A stretch of DNA of 64,000 nucleotides from Clostridium kluyveri (GTDB taxonomy: Bacteria > Bacillota > Clostridia > Clostridiales > Clostridiaceae). The stretch spans positions 2,170,001 to 2,234,000 of the forward strand of contig NZ_CP018335.1 in the NCBI RefSeq assembly GCF_001902295.1, given 5' to 3'. The stretch's first letter is position 1; each line of letters begins with the position of its first letter. Shown in pieces: positions 18,292 to 28,277 of this stretch. Under the pieces are notes generated by a model. It saw only the letters and a list, made by a program, of their open reading frames with translations, made no database searches and was not told the origin of the DNA. A program made the position numbers and the translations under genes.

Positions 18292-19542
18292 TTAATCCTC
18301 CTGTAGCTTTTGTGGTGGATTAAGCTGTTTTCCAAAACTCTTTATTGTTACATCAAAATTTACAGAGACTTCTGCTTTTGTATATTTATCCATCCAGTTG
18401 TACTTCTTATATTCTTCAAAAGTCCAAAATTTTTTTCTAACCTCTAATTCCCATAAAAAAGGCTCTCCACCAAATACTTCTTGTGTCTTTTTTACGAGCT
18501 TACCTGCTTTTTCTTCAAGCTGACTCTTTATTGCATTTCTCAGCAGCTGCTCATTATCTTTAACTTGAACATATTTTACAAAGCTGGGTATGGCTAAAAC
18601 TTCTACTTTTACAGGTACGATAACATTAATCCTTGGTTTATTTGAACTAATGTCAATTTTAATTTTAGTATCTTTACTCTTTATCAGCCTTGCAGATACT
18701 TTATATGTTCTATCAATTGGATCTTCAAAGGTAAAAAGCATACTCTTTACTTCATTTTTAGGCCTTAAAAGTACCACAAACCTATTTTCATTACCTGTAA
18801 GACTTCCTATCATTTTTCCTCTTTTAAATACTGCTGCACCTATCATTTGGGTTGGATTACCTCCTTGCAAATCCACCTGTCCTGGAAGATAATCAGCTTC
18901 ATTTCCATCATCATTAGAAGAATATCGCCTTGTCGTCGTATAAACTCCTAGAAATAAGCTTGCATTTTCTTCCGTTCTCTGTAAAAATCTATTTAAATCA
19001 GATATAGTTATAAATCCCGTATCTCTCCATCTATTTATGATAAAATCAAAATACTTATTTGTTCTATCTTCCAGTTTTGGATCATTTTTATTTAAAAATT
19101 CAGATGCTTTTTCACGACACACAAATATACTCATGGACCTTCTAAATTCCTTATCCCTAAGCGCTGCCTCTAAAACATGGAAAAATTCTGAAGTTTTCGC
19201 AAAATCTTCGCCTACAATGAGAATTCTAGCATGTGCTAGAGTAACCCTTCTGGCCACAACTACATTTGCCATATCCCTAGCTGTAATTAAATCCGGTGAT
19301 TCGAAGGTAACATTTTCATTTTTTTGTTGATTAGCAGACCCACTCACATTTGCAGAACCCATGCCATATTTTACATTAGCAATCTGATATGTAATACTCA
19401 GATTATTATTTTTTCCCTTATCAATTCCTATAGCAGATACATATCCCTGCTCCTCTAGTTCCACAACATCCTTATAGCATCCGCTGCATAAAATCATCAC
19501 TAAAATAGCAGTAATCAGGTAACAGATTATCTTCCTCATCAC
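18292..19542 (-). CDS. gerAC: Spore germination lipoprotein, Ger(x)C family
   Basis: 416 residues with a lipoprotein signal ending LCSGC (Cys at about 22) and the GerC start DVVELEEQGYVSAIGIDKG. It is the peripheral C subunit of the nutrient germinant receptor in the spore inner membrane. It overlaps gerAB by 4 nt (ATGA). A-type paralogue is not certain, so the symbol means class only. Confidence 0.9.
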   Translation of the reverse strand: MMRKIICYLITAILVMILCSGCYKDVVELEEQGYVSAIGIDKGKNNNLSITYQIANVKYGMGSANVSGSANQQKNENVTFESPDLITARDMANVVVARRVTLAHARILIVGEDFAKTSEFFHVLEAALRDKEFRRSMSIFVCREKASEFLNKNDPKLEDRTNKYFDFIINRWRDTGFITISDLNRFLQRTEENASLFLGVYTTTRRYSSNDDGNEADYLPGQVDLQGGNPTQMIGAAVFKRGKMIGSLTGNENRFVVLLRPKNEVKSMLFTFEDPIDRTYKVSARLIKSKDTKIKIDISSNKPRINVIVPVKVEVLAIPSFVKYVQVKDNEQLLRNAIKSQLEEKAGKLVKKTQEVFGGEPFLWELEVRKKFWTFEEYKKYNWMDKYTKAEVSVNFDVTIKSFGKQLNPPQKLQED

Positions 19543-20633
19543 TTTTTATAATCCCCCTTCCACTGTGAAATTGCCAAAAGCACTAGGGGTAATATTATAC
19601 TAACAATGGCTATTATGGGTACTGCTCTACTGTTAAAAAAATCAGAAAAATCACGTGAACTCTCAGGTATTACACTTAGTATAGCTATAAGTGCGGCTAT
19701 AGGTGGAATTAGAGATTCAATTTTCATCAATTTTAACATATAGGTAAAGATAGCAGAAACTAAATATAGAGCTATGGCATAATAAATTGTAATTACTACA
19801 ACCACACATGGAAAAAATATAGCCTGCAAATTTGTAATGAACCTAGTTAAATGGAGCATCCTGGTAAGTGTGTGGAAAGGATAATTCATAACTATAATAG
19901 ATGGATAATCAAAAGTCATCTGAAAGAATGCAAAAGAAACACTCAGGATAAAGGCAGATACTGCCAGTGCAATTAAACTGGCATGTTTAAAGCTTTTATA
20001 ATTTCTAAACATAGGATAACAAACAGATAATGCTATTATTCCCTGATAAATAAAACTATTACGTATACCTCCTATTATAATATGTTTCACACCTTTTCCT
20101 GCAACAGGAAATAAAAATTGGGTTGTTATGAGGGGTATGGAAAATAAAATAAGAGCAATAAAAATACCTATAATATAGAATATTAACATCAATGATGTTC
20201 TTGCAATGGCTTTTAATCCTAATATAGCTATAAAACAACTAGTTCCCATTAGTACAATTATCAAATAATATATGTTCGTATTAGGGAAAAAAATTGTATT
20301 AATAGCATTACAATCATCAGCTAAATTCGAGGAAATAATTGTTACATTTGTTATTAAAAGCACATAACTTATCAGAAAGCCAATATACTTTCCAGTCAAA
20401 CAATAAATTATGTCTATAAGCCCTTTATCTTTATATCTCTTTAAAAGACATAATACACTTAATATTGGTAAAATTAATATTGCTGCAGAAAATATAGGAA
20501 TCATCCATCCCGCATTCTGGGCAGTTTTAAACAAAACACTAGCTGTATTATTGGTGATTTTCTCAAAAAATATAATAATTATTAAAGCCGCACATTCTCT
20601 AGCACCAATTTTGCTGTGAGAATTTTGGAGCAT
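19539..20633 (-). CDS. gerAB: Spore germination permease-like protein, GerAB family
   Basis: 364 residues with about ten membrane helices and the GerAB start SKIGARECAALIIIIFF. B subunits resemble amino acid permeases (APC superfamily) and bind the germinant. Sits between gerAA (20 nt upstream) and gerAC (4-nt overlap) in one operon. Confidence 0.9.
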   Translation of the reverse strand: MLQNSHSKIGARECAALIIIIFFEKITNNTASVLFKTAQNAGWMIPIFSAAILILPILSVLCLLKRYKDKGLIDIIYCLTGKYIGFLISYVLLITNVTIISSNLADDCNAINTIFFPNTNIYYLIIVLMGTSCFIAILGLKAIARTSLMLIFYIIGIFIALILFSIPLITTQFLFPVAGKGVKHIIIGGIRNSFIYQGIIALSVCYPMFRNYKSFKHASLIALAVSAFILSVSFAFFQMTFDYPSIIVMNYPFHTLTRMLHLTRFITNLQAIFFPCVVVVITIYYAIALYLVSAIFTYMLKLMKIESLIPPIAALIAILSVIPESSRDFSDFFNSRAVPIIAIVSIILPLVLLAISQWKGDYKK

Positions 20634-20653
20634 TTAGGATCCACCACCTTACT

Positions 20654-22150
20654 TTATTTTTGCCTGCATTCATCCTGTGGATTCATGTTAGTAGGTCTTT
20701 GTTTTTGCTTAAATATAGGCTTTCTTGTAATAAAATCCTTAGAAGAAGGATAATATGGGGCCTTAGGCGAAAAAAATGGAATTCCAAAGGATTCAAAAGC
20801 ACAGGTATAAGCTAAAAAAGCTGTGGCCAATAATCCAACTCCGTAGAGTCCACCAATGGCTCCAACTATCAAAAATGCAAACCTCCCTATTCTCACTAAA
20901 AAACTTAAGTTCATCTCCGGAATAGCAAAGGAAGATAACCCTGTAAGAGCTACAATTATTACTAACATAGGACTAACAATAGTAGCTTCTACTGCTGCCT
21001 GACCTAAAATTAGTGCTCCAACAATTCCTATGGTAGATCCCATACTTGAAGGCATTCTTACCCCTGCTTCCCTCATAAGTTCAAAAGATATTTCCATTAA
21101 TATAATCTCAAATATCACAGGTAAAGGTAACTTTTCCCTTGAGGCAGCGATAGCAATAACTAAATCAGTAGGAATCATATCTACATGATAAGTAGACACC
21201 GCTATGTATATTCCTGGAAGAAACAAAGAGATAAAAAATGCAACTATTCTTATAAAGCGTAAGAAATTGCCATACATCCATCTTTGATACATATCTTCAG
21301 AGGTATGAAAAAAGCTCCAAAAGGTTACCGGTACAATAATAACATTAGGTGCAGCTCCAATTAAAAGCGCTATATGTCCCTCCTTTAAAAAAGAAGAAAC
21401 TCTGTCCGGTCGCTCTGTCTCAATGGTAGATGGAAGAATTGAATAGGGTCTGTCTTCTATCCATTGTTCAAGAATAGATGCATTTTCAATGCTTTCATCG
21501 GTAATTTTACTTATTCTCACTTTGACTTCTTTAAGCAGTTCAACATTTACAATATTTTTTATATACATAATAAATACCTCATTATGATTGCCTTTGCCAA
21601 CAGGCATAACTTCTGTAATTAACTGCGGATTCTTTAATGATTTTCTTATTAAGGAACGGTTACCTTCATTCCATTCAGTAAATGCTTCTTGGGGACCTTT
21701 CAATGTATTTTCAACTATTGGCTTTTCTATATTTCTATGCTGAGATTTTGAAGTATGAATAAGTAAGGCCTCATTGTACCCATCAACAAATAATATGGTG
21801 TCTCCATTTAAAATCCCTTCAATTGCATCTTTATATATACTTACTTTTGAAACAATTTTCATAGTTAAAACCTGTTCCATTAAAATTGTTCCTATATCTC
21901 CACATAGATTCTGCAGCCTAGTATACATCAGCGGCGAAATAATATGACTTTCCACTCTCTCTTTATCTACAATTGTATCCAGACATAAAATGCTTCCCTT
22001 TTTATCTAGGCACTGTATGTATATATCTTTAATAAGATAGTCTTTATTTATGGGATAAGAAAAAATTTCATTCATTTTTTCTACATTTTGATTTAAGTTT
22101 ATTGATATAGGTTCTTTTATCATATTGTTATCCACAGTAGAAGCTTTCAA
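20654..22150 (-). CDS. gerAA: Spore germination protein, GerAA family
   Basis: 498 residues. A cytosolic N-terminal region (about 1-240, with LFVDGYNEALLIHTSKSQHR and PQEAFTEWNEGNRSLIRKSL) precedes four to five membrane helices (about 250-450) including ILMEISFELMREAGVRMPS. A subunits form the ion-conducting core of Ger receptors. Start is TTG at 22150, with GGGGGTGAC upstream; no ATG fits. The promoter is likely forespore-specific, but I see no clear sigma-G box. Confidence 0.92.
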   Translation of the reverse strand: MKASTVDNNMIKEPISINLNQNVEKMNEIFSYPINKDYLIKDIYIQCLDKKGSILCLDTIVDKERVESHIISPLMYTRLQNLCGDIGTILMEQVLTMKIVSKVSIYKDAIEGILNGDTILFVDGYNEALLIHTSKSQHRNIEKPIVENTLKGPQEAFTEWNEGNRSLIRKSLKNPQLITEVMPVGKGNHNEVFIMYIKNIVNVELLKEVKVRISKITDESIENASILEQWIEDRPYSILPSTIETERPDRVSSFLKEGHIALLIGAAPNVIIVPVTFWSFFHTSEDMYQRWMYGNFLRFIRIVAFFISLFLPGIYIAVSTYHVDMIPTDLVIAIAASREKLPLPVIFEIILMEISFELMREAGVRMPSSMGSTIGIVGALILGQAAVEATIVSPMLVIIVALTGLSSFAIPEMNLSFLVRIGRFAFLIVGAIGGLYGVGLLATAFLAYTCAFESFGIPFFSPKAPYYPSSKDFITRKPIFKQKQRPTNMNPQDECRQK

Positions 22151-22497
22151 ACATAGTCACCCCCGGTTCTATAATTTCTGGAAACTTGTTATTACATAAT
22201 CTATTTAAGATATTATGTGCATTTTTTAATAAAATATGAAAAATTACAGTTAACTCTTAAATACTGCAGCAGCTTTACAATCAGAAATTGCATGATAATT
22301 CATACATTAATAATTTATAGGTTATTTTTTTAATAAATACATAAAAATTTACCTACAAAACTTGACTTTCAATAAAATAAAAAATATAATAATACGAAAC
22401 AATACAAAACGTAACTAAAATACCTATTTTGAGAGATTATATAACTTTTAATACTAAAATGAATTAAAACATCTAAAAAATTGAGAGGTGAAAAATT
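22151..22497. promoter_or_regulatory. Divergent control region between gerAA and the radical SAM/importer operon
   Basis: No gene. Holds the gerAA upstream region (left part, no clear motif) and the strong promoter listed at 22362-22402, giving the operon to the right a leader of about 95 nt. Confidence 0.5.
22362..22402 (+). promoter_or_regulatory. Shared promoter/operator, copy 1
   Basis: TTGACT (22362-22367), 17-nt spacer, TATAAT (22385-22390), then AATACGAAACAAT. The whole 40-nt block recurs at 38780-38820 (plus) and 45889-45929 (minus). The -35 and -10 are near consensus for the housekeeping sigma factor, but the conserved spacer and the box after the -10 go beyond what a promoter needs, so a repressor site is likely. 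Drives the 22498-28264 operon. Confidence 0.8.
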
Positions 22498-22983
22498 ATG
22501 AAAATAAGAACTGATTATGTAACAAACAGTAGTTCTGTAAGTTACATAATTACAATGAATGTGGACTTTATTGAGTTTATGAAGAAGAAAAAACCCGAAT
22601 TTTATACTAACAATGTAAAAAGAAGTAGAATCTATAATGCAGTACGAGAAGATTTAATCAATACTGGAACAAAGGTGAAATTACTTGACAGAGAAGTATA
22701 CTCTAAGAGATATGCACTTATTAAAAAGAGAGACTGTAAGTATGATATTTCATTTGATAAACCTATAGAAGATATAGACTTTTCAACTTTAAGTGAGGAA
22801 GAATTATGGTCTTATATATATGGCGAATATTTTGTAAACGGAAAACTTTCTGGCGAATTTAAAGGCTTTGGCTCTGTTCAGGTAATAAAAGATGATACTC
22901 CTCCCATAGAAAAAAATTGTGAAAATATAGCTTGCGGCAGTTGTGAAAAAAAGGATACTGATAAATGTGACAAAATCAAGTGA
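22498..22983 (+). CDS. Small protein with RTDYVTNSSS start and Cys-rich tail
   Basis: 161 residues, family not known to me. It starts MKIRTDYVTNSSSVSYI; an RTDxVTNSSS opening recurs in many uncharacterised clostridial proteins. The middle is charged and helical. The last 21 residues carry four cysteines (C141, C146, C149, C157) in CENIACGSCEKKDTDKC, which could bind metal or be a substrate. It is directly followed (21 nt) by a radical SAM/SPASM enzyme, as RiPP precursors often are. I infer it may be that enzyme's substrate or partner; at 161 aa it is long for a precursor. Start ATG 22498 with GAGAGGTG. Confidence 0.7.
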   Translation: MKIRTDYVTNSSSVSYIITMNVDFIEFMKKKKPEFYTNNVKRSRIYNAVREDLINTGTKVKLLDREVYSKRYALIKKRDCKYDISFDKPIEDIDFSTLSEEELWSYIYGEYFVNGKLSGEFKGFGSVQVIKDDTPPIEKNCENIACGSCEKKDTDKCDKIK

Positions 22984-23004
22984 TATTTACTGGAGGTAGA
23001 GTAG

Positions 23005-24066
23005 ATGAAAGTAAGAAGGCATAGTAAAAATTATAACTTCTATGGAGATACTGAAACAGGAGTAACTATGCGCTGGGGAAGCTCCATTAATACTAATCCA
23101 GAATATGCACCCTGGCCTGAACTAGCGGATATTTCAATTAGCAATCATTGTACAAAAGGATGTGAATTTTGTTATAAGGGAAGCACAGAAAATAATTCTT
23201 TTATGCTGCTGGATGAATATGATTATGTTTTGTCCTCTCTAAATAGTAAAAGGTGGGGAAATGTATTTCAAGTTGCTTTAGGTGGTGGTGAACCTTTGGA
23301 ACATCCATCTTTTATAAAAATAATTAAAAGAACAAATGAAAAAGGTATTGTAGCAAATTTTACAACTAACGGAATTCATCTTGATAAAACTACAATCAAA
23401 TATATTAAAGATAAAGTAGGTGCCGCTGCAATATCAATAGGTACAGTGAATGAATTAAAGCTAGATAAAATAAAACTTCTTACAGATGAAGGCATAAAGG
23501 CAAATATACATTTTATCTTAGACAATACATCAATATATGAGGCTATAGACATTTTAAAAGGCAAGTATAATGATTTGCTTAAAAATATTAACGGTATAAT
23601 CTTTTTAACCTACAAACCTAAAGGGAGAGCTTCTATGAATAAATGTTTAAATATAGATGAGAAGCTTGAAGAATTTACAGCCCTGACAGAAAAGAGCATG
23701 TGTACTGCCAGAATAGGTTTTGATGCCTGTTTTGTACCAGTTTTAATGAAATACACAGATGTTAACGTGGACTATATTGATTCCTGTGAATGTGGTTTTT
23801 TTTCAGTTTATATTGATGAAGAACTAAATGTAATACCCTGTTCCTTTGCCAATAATCAAAGATTTTCATACAATTTAAAAGAATATACTATGGAAACCAT
23901 ATGGCAGCAGAAATACGAGAATTATAGAAAAGAAATACTAAAGAATACCTGTATTAGTCATTGTAAGAACAAAATACACTGCCGTGGAAAATGTATTTAT
24001 TATGATAAGTTGTCCTTTTGTTATAAAGGTCCGGAAACTGAAAAGCAGATTTTAGAAGTCTATTAA
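23005..24066 (+). CDS. Radical SAM/SPASM-domain enzyme
   Basis: 353 residues. Radical SAM core from about residue 40 with cluster motif CTKGCEFC and the GGGEPLEHP SAM-binding turn. The C-terminus (about 255-345) has a SPASM-like set of cysteines: CECG, PCSFA, TCISHC, HCRGKC and a late C in SFCYKG, which would hold auxiliary Fe-S clusters. SPASM enzymes typically modify peptides. Gene order (Cys-tailed protein, SPASM enzyme, chelate importer) suggests a peptide-derived or protein-linked metal-handling role. Start ATG 23005 follows GGAGG. It is not NifB or an annotated cofactor gene that I recognise. Confidence 0.82.
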   Translation: MKVRRHSKNYNFYGDTETGVTMRWGSSINTNPEYAPWPELADISISNHCTKGCEFCYKGSTENNSFMLLDEYDYVLSSLNSKRWGNVFQVALGGGEPLEHPSFIKIIKRTNEKGIVANFTTNGIHLDKTTIKYIKDKVGAAAISIGTVNELKLDKIKLLTDEGIKANIHFILDNTSIYEAIDILKGKYNDLLKNINGIIFLTYKPKGRASMNKCLNIDEKLEEFTALTEKSMCTARIGFDACFVPVLMKYTDVNVDYIDSCECGFFSVYIDEELNVIPCSFANNQRFSYNLKEYTMETIWQQKYENYRKEILKNTCISHCKNKIHCRGKCIYYDKLSFCYKGPETEKQILEVY

Positions 24067-24109
24067 AAAATAACATTATAAGATCACAAATGCATAAGGG
24101 GGATTAAAA

Positions 24110-25180
24110 ATGATTAAAAAAATAAGAACAATCATACTTGGATTAACTCTTATTATAGTTACTGTTAGTGTTACTGCCTGTGGTAGTAACACTAATGCTA
24201 AACAAACAACATCAGAAACTAAAAAAACTACTAGAGAAGTTACTGATATGGCTGGACGCAAAGTTAATATACCTGCTGAAATTGATAAGATCAGCTGCAT
24301 ACATCCTATTCCTTCACATATGGTTTGGAGATTAGCACCGAAAAAATTGGCCAGCATTGATAATCAGTTTAAAGATCGACTATTTTTTATGAATAACGAA
24401 GAGGTCAAAAGACTTAAAAGCCTTCCCATAACAGGAACCTTTAACACTGGAGATATGAGCAGAGAACAAATGCTTACCATAAAACCAGACATTATTATAT
24501 CTTTAAAGAAAGATACAAATCTTGACAAAGAACAAAAGGATTATTCCTCTCCAGTAGTTGCAGCTTCAAAGGACAGTCTTTTAGATTATGAAGAATCCTG
24601 GAAACTTATAGGTAAAATAGTAGGAAATGAAAAGGAAGGAAATGAACTGGCGAATTACTGGCATAAGACCATTTCCGAAGTTACAGATAAAACATCCAAA
24701 ATTCCGGAAAATGAAAAGCTGAAAGTATATTATGCTCAATCAGACATAAATAAAACAGTGGGAACAAAAAGTATTATGGCTTCAATTATACGAGATGCAG
24801 GAGGAATAAACCTTTATGATACTATTTCCATATCAAAGGCAGATGAAGAAAATGAGAGTATAACTGCTTCTATGGAGCAAATTCTTAAATTTGATCCAGA
24901 TGTGATTATAACCAAAACCTCCGGAGCACGTGATGAAATACTTTCAAGTCCCCAGTGGAGGGGTATAAATGCTGTAAAAAATGAACGTGTTTATGCATCT
25001 TTAAAATACGAAATGTTAGATAGAATTCAGTCATTAATGGGCCTAGTATGGACAGCAAATACTCTTTATCCTGATAAAGTAAACCTAGATATCGATAAAG
25101 AAGTTAAAACTTTTTACTCAAAAGTATATTTGTATGACAACATAACAGATGCGCAAATACATGAGGAAATTACTAAATAA
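24110..25180 (+). CDS. FecB/MolA-type substrate-binding lipoprotein 1
   Basis: 356 residues. Lipoprotein signal ending VTACGS (Cys about 24). Then TREVTDMAGRKVNIPAEIDK, the standard start of the helical-backbone cluster III binding fold used for siderophores, cobalamin and, in H. influenzae MolA, molybdate. It delivers its ligand to the permease at 25263. Context (vanadium nitrogenase) makes vanadate, molybdate or a metal chelate plausible. Start ATG 24110 with AGGGGGA. Confidence 0.88.
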   Translation: MIKKIRTIILGLTLIIVTVSVTACGSNTNAKQTTSETKKTTREVTDMAGRKVNIPAEIDKISCIHPIPSHMVWRLAPKKLASIDNQFKDRLFFMNNEEVKRLKSLPITGTFNTGDMSREQMLTIKPDIIISLKKDTNLDKEQKDYSSPVVAASKDSLLDYEESWKLIGKIVGNEKEGNELANYWHKTISEVTDKTSKIPENEKLKVYYAQSDINKTVGTKSIMASIIRDAGGINLYDTISISKADEENESITASMEQILKFDPDVIITKTSGARDEILSSPQWRGINAVKNERVYASLKYEMLDRIQSLMGLVWTANTLYPDKVNLDIDKEVKTFYSKVYLYDNITDAQIHEEITK

Positions 25181-25262
25181 CTTTAAGTGAGCAAATTTCA
25201 TTTTATATATTTACAAATGGTTTTGCCCATTTAAACTAATATAAATCAAAAGGGTGATTTAA

Positions 25263-26348
25263 ATGAAAAGTGTAAGTGAAATAGAACAAAAAGCAAGAAT
25301 ATCAATATGTATGTCTAATTCCATAAAAAAAGAAAAAATCAAAAAAAATAATGTTATGCTTATTCTCGTTTTAATGCCTGTAATTGCTTTCATATTATCC
25401 CTTACTCTTGGAAGATATGGCATTCCACTTTCTCAATTATTTGATATTTTTGCAGGCAAGCTTTTTAATCTTCCTATAACCTGGCCTCAAACTGTAGAAA
25501 CGGTTTTATTTCAAGTTCGTATTCCTAGAATTATTGCTGCAATGATGGTGGGAGCTGCCTTAGCCACAGCAGGTGCCACATATCAAGGGTTATTCAAGAA
25601 TCCCATGGTTTCTCCAGATATTTTAGGTGCCTCTGCTGGTGCAGGTTTTGGAGCTGCTATTGCTATTTTAATGTCTTTCAACATTGTAGGTATACAGTTT
25701 TCTGCCTTTTTAGTAGGACTTGCAGCTGTAATCCTTACATACACAATCGCCAGTATTATAGGTAGAGGAAATAATGCCATTTTAGTACTTGTACTTACAG
25801 GAATGGTCATTTCCACCTTGTTTTCATCTTTTATTTCTATTACTAAATATATAGCTGATCCAGAAAGCAAATTACCGGCCATTACTTTCTGGCTTATGGG
25901 AGGCCTTTCTTCTGTCAGTACAAGAGATGTAATGATTCTAATTATTCCACTAATTTTGGGAATCATTCCTATATTGCTTTTAAGATGGAAACTCAATGTT
26001 CTCTCTTTTGGAGAAGAGGAAGCCCAGGCCATGGGAATAGACACCCGTAAAATTCGTATAATAGTCATCATTTGTTCAACTTTGCTTACAGCATCATCTG
26101 TATCAGTCAGTGGGATGATAGGCTGGGTAGGACTTATTATTCCACATATAGCTAGGCTCCTGGTAGGACCCAATTATAAGCTCTTATTGCCTGCTTCTAT
26201 ACTTATTGGAAGTACTTTTCTACTTTTAGTAGACGATGTAGCCCGCAGTGCATTTACTGTGGAAATCCCCCTTGGGATACTTACAGCCATTATAGGTGCT
26301 CCTATATTCATTTATCTATTGTTGAAAGGAAGGAGAGGTTGGATATGA
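25263..26348 (+). CDS. FecCD-family ABC transporter permease
   Basis: 361 residues, ten or so membrane helices. Signatures: VRIPRIIAAMMVGAALATAG, YQGLFKNPMVSPDILG, and the coupling region GWVGLIIPHIARLLVGPNYK, all FecCD/BtuC family. The N-terminal 35 residues are a lysine-rich cytosolic extension. It pairs with the ATPase that overlaps it by 4 nt (ATGA). Confidence 0.92.
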   Translation: MKSVSEIEQKARISICMSNSIKKEKIKKNNVMLILVLMPVIAFILSLTLGRYGIPLSQLFDIFAGKLFNLPITWPQTVETVLFQVRIPRIIAAMMVGAALATAGATYQGLFKNPMVSPDILGASAGAGFGAAIAILMSFNIVGIQFSAFLVGLAAVILTYTIASIIGRGNNAILVLVLTGMVISTLFSSFISITKYIADPESKLPAITFWLMGGLSSVSTRDVMILIIPLILGIIPILLLRWKLNVLSFGEEEAQAMGIDTRKIRIIVIICSTLLTASSVSVSGMIGWVGLIIPHIARLLVGPNYKLLLPASILIGSTFLLLVDDVARSAFTVEIPLGILTAIIGAPIFIYLLLKGRRGWI

Positions 26349-27130
26349 AGCTAGAAATTAAAAATGCCATTTGCGGTTATGGATCCAAAGCTGTGGTTAA
26401 AGGTATATCTGTAAATGTAAAATCTGGAGAAACACTATGTTTGCTTGGACCTAACGGTGTAGGCAAGACTACATTTTTTAAAACTATTTTAGGCTTTTTG
26501 AAATTACAAGGCGGAGAGATTATTTTAGATGGAGAAAATATCAACAATTTGTCTAGGAAAAAACTAGCTAAAGCTATTGGGTATGTGCCTCAAGCCCATA
26601 CCCCTCCCTTCCCCTTTTCTGTACTTGATGTTGTTACCATGGGGCGTACTGCTCATTTAAGAGCTTTTGCATCACCTTCAAAAAATGATATAGCTATTGC
26701 AGAAGAATCTCTAGAAACTTTAGGAATATCATTTTTAAAGGATAAAATTTATACAGAAATCAGTGGAGGAGAACGGCAAATGGTTTTAATAGCAAGAGCG
26801 CTAACCCAGCAGCCAAGTATTCTTGTTATGGACGAACCTACTTCTAATTTGGATTTTGGTAACCAAATCAGAGTACTTGAGCAGATCAACTCCCTGGTAA
26901 AAAAAGGCTTAGGAGTTATTATGACTACACATTTTCCTGATCATACTTTTCTCTGTTCCAGCAAAGTAGCATTGATGCAGAAAAATAATATATTTACTGT
27001 GGGCAATGTAGATAATGTGGTTACGGAAGAAAATTTAAGGTCAGCTTATGGAGTTGATGTAAAAATTACCAGTACAGTAAATAGCCAAGGTGAACCTATA
27101 AAGGCATGTATACCTTTGCTAACCAACTAA
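26345..27130 (+). CDS. ABC transporter ATP-binding protein (FecE/BtuD type)
   Basis: 261 residues. Walker A GPNGVGKTT, Q-loop VPQAH, ABC signature SGGERQ, Walker B ILVMDEPT, H-loop TTHFPDH. I use ATG 26345 (ribosome site GGAGAGG 6 nt before) instead of the TTG at 26339. Powers the permease at 25263; one ATPase and one permease must serve both binding proteins of the operon. Confidence 0.92.
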   Translation: MKLEIKNAICGYGSKAVVKGISVNVKSGETLCLLGPNGVGKTTFFKTILGFLKLQGGEIILDGENINNLSRKKLAKAIGYVPQAHTPPFPFSVLDVVTMGRTAHLRAFASPSKNDIAIAEESLETLGISFLKDKIYTEISGGERQMVLIARALTQQPSILVMDEPTSNLDFGNQIRVLEQINSLVKKGLGVIMTTHFPDHTFLCSSKVALMQKNNIFTVGNVDNVVTEENLRSAYGVDVKITSTVNSQGEPIKACIPLLTN

Positions 27131-27184
27131 CTATTGCTAGAAATTAATAGATAATACCGATTAATTTATGAATTATGTAAGGAG

Positions 27185-28264
27185 ATGTGTTCAACTTTGA
27201 AAAAACAGAGTTTTAAACTGTTAAATATATTTTTAATAATACTGACTTTAGTGCTGTGGTCAGCAGGATGTACAAATAAACAATCTGAACAAACCCAGAG
27301 TGAGAGTACACAATCTACTAAAAGAACTATTACAGATATGTCAGGAAGGAAAGTAATTATACCTTCCCATGTCAACCGAATAGCCATAAATGGAACGGCA
27401 ATGACTCAATTAGCAGTGATGATAGGAGGTGCTGATAAAATAGTTGCAACATTGCCTTCTATTAAATCTAATCCCTGGTATATAAAAATTTATCCTAAAA
27501 TAGAAACAGTATCGGCACCTTTTGATAAAGAAGTGAATATTGAAGAACTTATTAAATCAAAACCAGATGTAGTTGTATTATGGTCGGGTAAAGAAGCACT
27601 TCAGAAAAAAATAGAACAATTAAATATACCTGTAGTTATAATATCCTACGATACACCAGAAGAACTTAAAAAGTCTGTAACTTTAATGGGAAATTTACTT
27701 GGAGAAGAAGAAACTAAAAAAGCTTCTGAATTTTGTTCCTATTATGATTCTAATATAAAACGTATTACTGAAAAAACTTCATCTATTTCTGACAATGACA
27801 AGTTAAAAGTGTATTATTCAGCAGATAGCCCTTTAAGTACCGATGGAAATAACTCAATAGTTACTTCCTGGATAGAAATAGCTGGGGGCATAAACACAGC
27901 TGCACAAAATGGAGTTACAGGTATGTCTCAAACTGTTTCTATGGAAAATGTAGTCCAATGGAATCCTGATGTAATTATAGTCAGAGATGCACCTAACAAA
28001 GATGCAATTTTAAAAGATGAGCGATTTAAAGACATTAATGCAGTTAAAAATAATAAAGTTTATATAAATCCCAAAGGTGTTAATGTATGGTGTGCAAGAA
28101 GTGGTGATAATGCATTACAAGTATTATGGGCAGCTAAAACTTTATACCCTGACATGTTTACAGATATAGATATGAATAGAGAGGTAGAAGAATTTTACAA
28201 AACATATTATGATTATAATGTAAACAGTGAAGATCTAGAAGATATAATGAATCCTAAAAAATAA
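27185..28264 (+). CDS. FecB/MolA-type substrate-binding lipoprotein 2
   Basis: 359 residues, second binding protein of the operon. Lipobox WSAGC; then KRTITDMSGRKVIIPSHVNR and a typical helical-backbone core. Only moderately similar to the first (24110-25180), so the importer may accept two ligand forms. The ATG at 27185 abuts the GGAG ribosome site; a TTG at 27197 (LKKQSFKLLN) is an equally good start and gives a more typical signal peptide. Confidence 0.87.
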   Translation: MCSTLKKQSFKLLNIFLIILTLVLWSAGCTNKQSEQTQSESTQSTKRTITDMSGRKVIIPSHVNRIAINGTAMTQLAVMIGGADKIVATLPSIKSNPWYIKIYPKIETVSAPFDKEVNIEELIKSKPDVVVLWSGKEALQKKIEQLNIPVVIISYDTPEELKKSVTLMGNLLGEEETKKASEFCSYYDSNIKRITEKTSSISDNDKLKVYYSADSPLSTDGNNSIVTSWIEIAGGINTAAQNGVTGMSQTVSMENVVQWNPDVIIVRDAPNKDAILKDERFKDINAVKNNKVYINPKGVNVWCARSGDNALQVLWAAKTLYPDMFTDIDMNREVEEFYKTYYDYNVNSEDLEDIMNPKK

Positions 28265-28277
28265 ATTCATGAATTAA

